A stretch of DNA of 8,852 nt from Thermodesulfobacteriota bacterium (GTDB taxonomy: Bacteria; Desulfobacterota; BSN033; UBA1163), in assembly GCA_030024065.1 (NCBI GenBank), contig JASEIE010000158.1:1-8852 (forward strand). Reading direction: 5' to 3'. Each line of letters begins with the position of its first letter. Position 1 is the first letter of the stretch. The notes beneath the pieces are model-generated. The model had not been told where the DNA came from, did not search any database, and worked only from the letters and a program-made list of their open reading frames with translations. The position numbers and the translations under genes were made by a program. Shown here one piece after another: positions 6,316 to 8,852 of the stretch.

Positions 6316-7692
6316 TTACTCCTTTCGAGAAATTAATTTTTTTGTCGCCTGCTCGGCAGCAATTAAAATCGGATCAAAGGGTGCAGAGAAGGGAGGAGCG
6401 TAAGCAAAATCGAGCCTGGCGATTTCATCAATCGCCATCTTTTGATGAAGGGCCACAGCTAAGGTATTAATCCTCCTTGCGACGCCTTCTTTCCCAGCCA
6501 TTTGAGCACCTAATAGCCTTCCGTTCCTTCTGCCAAAAATCAATTTGACGAGCATCCGCTTCGATCCGGGCATATAGCCTACCTTTGATTCAGCCTCAAT
6601 GATCTGTGAATCCACATCAAAACCGTATTGGCGGGCCACCTGGGTCCCTAAACCTGTGAAGGCCACCTCTAATTCAAATACTTTGAAAGCAGCTGACCCC
6701 ACCACACCCTGAAAAACTGCCCTCCCTCCTGCAGCATTTTCTCCAGCCACACGTCCTTGCTTATTTGCAATATCCCCAAGTGGGGTATGAACCCAATCCT
6801 GACTCACCAGATTAAAGACCTCACAACAGTCTCCTGCCGTATAGATGTCGGTAAAATTCGTTTTTTGTGTTAGATCTGTCCGGATCGCTCCGGTCTCACC
6901 AATTTCGACCCCAGCTTGTTGAGCCATTTCCACATTGGGGATGACGCCCACTGCCATCAACACCATATCTGCGGGATATTGGACTTTATCGGTCTCAAGG
7001 GAAGTTACTTCCCCATGACTATTCACATGGAAAGCAATTGGTTTCTGATAAGTTAAAAAATGGACACCGTTTTCTTGTAGCTCCTTTAATATCTTTTCTG
7101 AGATTTCCCTTTCCATATTCCCTGCCGGTAAATCTCTGCGGCAGAATACAAAGGTTTCCATGTCCCTTAATCGAAAAGCTTCGCACATCTCCAGTGCAAT
7201 AAAACCTCCGCCGAGGATGGCAGCCTGTTTCGGCTTATTCTCATCAATATACTCTCTGATACGGATACCATCCTGAAGGTCTTTCAGGGTGAATATATTC
7301 TTGGCATTGCTTCCTGGAAGGTTGAGACGTCTGGATCGGGCACCTGTAGCAATGATGAGTTTGTCGTAAGAAAACCATTGAGTTTCGGATTTTGATAAAT
7401 TATGGACTTCAATCCTTTTCTCTTTGGGATCAATTTTAGTGACCCGATGTTCTGTCTTCACGTCGATATCCTGCTTTTCCTTAAATTGTTGAGGGGTACG
7501 AACGACCAATTTACTCTGATCCTTGATTACATCACCGATGTAATAAGGAGTTTCTCAGGAGCCATACGAAACAAATCTTCCCTGCTCAAAGATGGTGATT
7601 TGGAGATCAGGATTGACTCTTTTTGCCCTGGCTGCGGCACTGGGACCTGCCGCTGATCCACCGATAATAACGAGTTTCCCTTTTTCTGACAT
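6316..7692 (-). CDS. Selenocysteine-containing FAD/NAD(P) oxidoreductase, CoA-disulfide reductase/NADH oxidase family (458 aa)
   Basis: The frame runs 459 codons from the ATG at 7692, interrupted only by TGA at codon 46. The N-terminal FAD Rossmann motif is VIIGGSAAG (8-16). Then comes SYGS-TGA-ETPYYIGD, where family members have SY..C..PYYIG, so the TGA replaces the redox-active cysteine. Downstream, in the same frame, are IIATGA (113-118), the NAD(P) site LGGGFIALE (160-168), the second FAD motif DIYTAGDCC (282-290) and the dimerisation domain ending in LDFAYAPPFSAPFDP (427-441). Length, frame and all motifs are intact on both sides, and a SECIS-like hairpin follows the TGA. I therefore read it as selenocysteine (U46), not a nonsense mutation. 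GGGAGGG precedes the ATG. An automated call would start at TTG 7509 and lose the FAD site. It lies between the Fur-type gene and cdhA, like the FNOR flavoproteins linked to some CO dehydrogenases. The true substrate (NAD(P)+, CoA-disulfide, polysulfide, peroxide or O2) is unknown. Confidence 0.85.
7521..7557 (-). promoter_or_regulatory. SECIS-like element: UGA codon plus downstream hairpin
   Basis: On the minus strand the TGA occupies 7557-7555 and six bases follow. The left arm is CCTT (7548-7545) then ATTACATC (7544-7537), the loop is GGT (7536-7534), and the right arm is GATGTAAT (7533-7526), one bulged C (7525), then AAGG (7524-7521). All 12 pairs are Watson-Crick. The loop begins 18 bases after the TGA, inside the 16-37 base window of bacterial SECIS elements, and its first two bases are G. 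GGU in a small apical loop recalls the SelB-binding loop of E. coli fdhF. The bulge is on the 3' side, unlike the 5' bulged U of fdhF, so the lower structure differs. Confidence 0.8.
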
Positions 7693-7717
7693 CCTACCCT
7701 CCCTTAATGTTTGATGA

Positions 7718-8161
7718 TCAATTTGGGGATGTCTTCTGGCAGCTTTTACATACCCCGAATACCTGAATGGAGATATTATCTGGTTTGAAATCTTTATCTC
7801 TGCCTACTTCCGATTTCAGAAGTTCGACACCATTGCTTGAAAAATCTATAATCTTCCCGCACCGTTCACAAATCAGGTGGCCATGGTCCTTTTTCTGACT
7901 TATAGGCTCATAATAGAAGCAATTCTTTTTGATATCGAATCTTTCGATGAAGTGAAGTTTTTCAAGAAGCTTTAGTGTTCTATAAATCGTGGGTCTTGAG
8001 ACTCTCGCCCCCTTTCTTAGAAGGGAAGCGTATAGCTTCTCGGCATTGAAATGGTCCTTTCGGGTTTCGAGTTCGTGGAGAATGATATCTCTTCCTTTAG
8101 TTCTTTTTAAACCCACCGAAGTTAACAGATCTTTAGACGATTGGATCAAATTTTGAGTCAT
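7718..8161 (-). CDS. Fur-family metalloregulator, Fur/PerR-like (147 aa)
   Basis: This is a DNA-binding repressor of the Fur superfamily with standard length. The winged-helix part contains RPTIYRTLKLLE (56-67), the recognition helix region. The dimerisation part carries the structural zinc tetrad C98xxC101 and C138xxC141, and regulatory metal ligands are likely among H37, H93 (DHGH) and H95. The histidine often found just before the last CxxC in Fur is replaced in NISIQVFGVC, so metal preference (Fe, Mn or peroxide sensing as in PerR) cannot be assigned. The gene leads the CO dehydrogenase operon, 25 bases before the selenoflavoprotein, which points to iron- or redox-responsive control. No convincing Shine-Dalgarno precedes the ATG at 8161. 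No clear Fur or PerR box was found upstream. Confidence 0.92.
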   Translation of the reverse strand: MTQNLIQSSKDLLTSVGLKRTKGRDIILHELETRKDHFNAEKLYASLLRKGARVSRPTIYRTLKLLEKLHFIERFDIKKNCFYYEPISQKKDHGHLICERCGKIIDFSSNGVELLKSEVGRDKDFKPDNISIQVFGVCKSCQKTSPN

Positions 8162-8218
8162 AGAATACGAACCGTGTAGAGAACTTGAATCTCAATCTCA
8201 ATAATGTTTCCAATGAAT

Positions 8219-8247
8219 GGCGTTGAGGTGAATGATCCCTCAACGCC
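8219..8247 (-). terminator. Perfect 10-bp stem-loop between the cysteine-rich gene and the Fur gene
   Basis: GGCGTTGAGG (8219-8228) and CCTCAACGCC (8238-8247) pair perfectly around a 9-base loop. It sits 30 bases past the stop of the small cysteine-rich gene and 57 bases before the Fur-type start, so it most simply terminates the upstream unit. The sequence after it on the minus strand is ATTCATTGG, not a strong T-run, so termination may be partial or the stem may only protect mRNA ends. The remaining 8162-8218 stretch should hold the Fur-operon promoter, but I could not fix confident -35/-10 boxes. Confidence 0.45.
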
Positions 8248-8277
8248 TCTCTCTTTCAATGTGGTTAAAAGACACTC

Positions 8278-8418
8278 CTACTTTTTCTCCGAGTCTCCAG
8301 CTTCGCAAGGGTGACCTTCTTCTCCCGGATGGCAGATGGTAATCTGCTCGGCTGTACAGTCCTTAGGTTCTCCTTTTAACTGCTCGGGATGAATACAACT
8401 GGATTTACTCTGGCACAT
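8278..8418 (-). CDS. Small cysteine-rich protein, conserved-hypothetical type (46 aa)
   Basis: From the ATG at 8418 the frame encodes 46 residues ending at TAG 8280-8278. AAAGGAGGTGA, a near-perfect Shine-Dalgarno, lies 5-6 bases upstream and is among the strongest sites in the window, so translation is very likely despite the size. Five cysteines and three histidines (C2, C8, H10, C21, C29, H30, H36, C38) form the spacing Cx5CxHx10Cx7CHx5HxC. The motif DCTAEQITICH and the ending EGHPC resemble small uncharacterised proteins I have seen in anaerobic proteobacteria, though I cannot name a family. There is no signal peptide or membrane segment. It lies 15 bases after the ABC permease stop and is probably cotranscribed with it. 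Metal or iron-sulfur binding is a reasonable guess from composition only. Confidence 0.75.
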   Translation of the reverse strand: MCQSKSSCIHPEQLKGEPKDCTAEQITICHPGEEGHPCEAGDSEKK

Positions 8419-8433
8419 GGTTTTCACCTCCTT

Positions 8434-8852
8434 TCAGAATTCTTGGCGAATTCTTTTCTTAAAGATGAATAGCGAGAGACCATAAAGCAAAATAACGAAT
8501 CCAAGAAGAATTAATAGATCCAGGGATAGAGGAATCATTCCTTTATCCTCCAACAAGCAATGTTTCAGGCCATCCACCGTATAGGTGAGGGGAAGAAGAT
8601 AAGAGAGAATAGGGAGGGGGAAGGGCATGGAGGAAACCGGAAAGAAGACCCCGCATAAAAATATCATTGGGAATCGAAAGAAATTGGACATGGTCATGGC
8701 TTCGAAGACTTCCTTTACTCCTACAGAAATAAGGATTCCAAGAAGTGAGAAGGCGATACCAGAAAGGATGATAATGAGAGAAAAAGAAAAGGGATAATTA
8801 ATAGAAAGGCCTATGATTGGAATGAGAAATATTGTGATGACAATGGTGATAA
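8434..8852 (-). CDS. ABC-2 type transporter permease, C-terminal part (partial, cut by window edge)
   Basis: The frame is open from the window end to TGA at 8436-8434, giving 138 visible residues; the start lies beyond 8852. It is very hydrophobic, with about four membrane segments. It has the conserved ABC-2 C-terminal signature: EAMTMSNFFRFPMIFLCGVF, then FPVSS, LLPLTYTVDGL and a final helix followed by the basic tail KKRIRQEF. These features match NodJ/DrrB-like permeases that pair with a separate ATPase, which should be encoded to the right of this window. Substrate is not predictable; drug, lipid or polysaccharide exporters all share this fold. The internal ATG at 8697 is not the true start, because conserved membrane sequence continues upstream in frame. 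The stop is 15 bases from the small cysteine-rich gene. Confidence 0.88.
   Translation of the reverse strand, partial: ITIVITIFLIPIIGLSINYPFSFSLIIILSGIAFSLLGILISVGVKEVFEAMTMSNFFRFPMIFLCGVFFPVSSMPFPLPILSYLLPLTYTVDGLKHCLLEDKGMIPLSLDLLILLGFVILLYGLSLFIFKKRIRQEF

Noticed and set aside
6316..7509. 397-residue oxidoreductase starting at TTG 7509
   Set aside because: This start removes the FAD Rossmann motif and the redox centre, which are present in the same frame from 7692. The TGA at 7557-7555 is better read as selenocysteine.
7555..7692. Oxidoreductase as a pseudogene inactivated by a nonsense mutation
   Set aside because: No other stop or frameshift occurs, the TGA sits exactly at the redox-Cys column, and a matching SECIS-like hairpin follows. 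A random nonsense change would rarely meet all three conditions.
8165..8210. Possible Fur/PerR box (TTGAGATTGAGATTCAA region) upstream of the Fur-type gene
   Set aside because: The two half-sites match each other poorly. It is mainly a short ATTGAG direct repeat, so it is too weak to call as an operator.

Overview
The window is one block of minus-strand genes from a strict-anaerobe-like bacterium with moderate AT-rich base composition. Iron-sulfur proteins, an archaeal-type nickel CO dehydrogenase and an apparent selenocysteine codon fit a sulfate-reducing or syntrophic lineage such as the Desulfobacterota. That placement is an inference from gene content, not a measurement. All supported genes read right to left.

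Right end (8852 to 8278): the C-terminal part of an ABC-2 type transporter permease, cut by the window edge, is followed 15 bases later by a 46-residue cysteine-rich protein with a very strong ribosome binding site. A gap of 116 bases containing a perfect 10-bp stem-loop separates these from the next group.

Core (8161 to 2787): five tightly spaced genes look like one operon. They are a Fur-family regulator, an FAD/NAD(P)-dependent oxidoreductase of the CoA-disulfide reductase/NADH oxidase family, a 765-residue CO dehydrogenase alpha subunit (CdhA type), its epsilon subunit (CdhB type), and a 218-residue protein with [2Fe-2S] and [4Fe-4S] domains resembling HoxU or the N-terminus of NuoG. Gaps are 25, 3, 13 and 9 bases. 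The main discovery is in the oxidoreductase. Its frame carries an in-frame TGA (7557-7555, minus strand) exactly where the family has its redox-active cysteine. A 12-bp hairpin with a GGT loop follows at the spacing expected of a bacterial SECIS element, so the gene is read here as a 458-residue selenoprotein. A naive ORF call would truncate it at a TTG codon and lose the FAD-binding N-terminus. A plausible working model is that CO is oxidised at the CdhA C-cluster, electrons pass through the iron-sulfur relay, and the selenoflavoprotein reduces NAD(P)+ or a disulfide, peroxide or polysulfide, under Fur-family control.

Left part (2786 to 133): an 80-base gap holds a perfect 8-bp dyad placed between promoter-like hexamers, in the style of a MerR-family promoter. 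It precedes a TauE/SafE-type exporter that is nearly fused to a DUF4213/DUF364 (putative heavy-metal chelation) gene. Then come a small two-helix membrane protein, a 58-residue 2[4Fe-4S] ferredoxin hidden in a frame not obvious from long ORFs, and a MOSC-domain protein starting 1 base after the ferredoxin stop. The left edge has a 57-base inverted repeat that looks like a dispersed repeat element. No RNA genes, CRISPR array or insertion sequence were seen.
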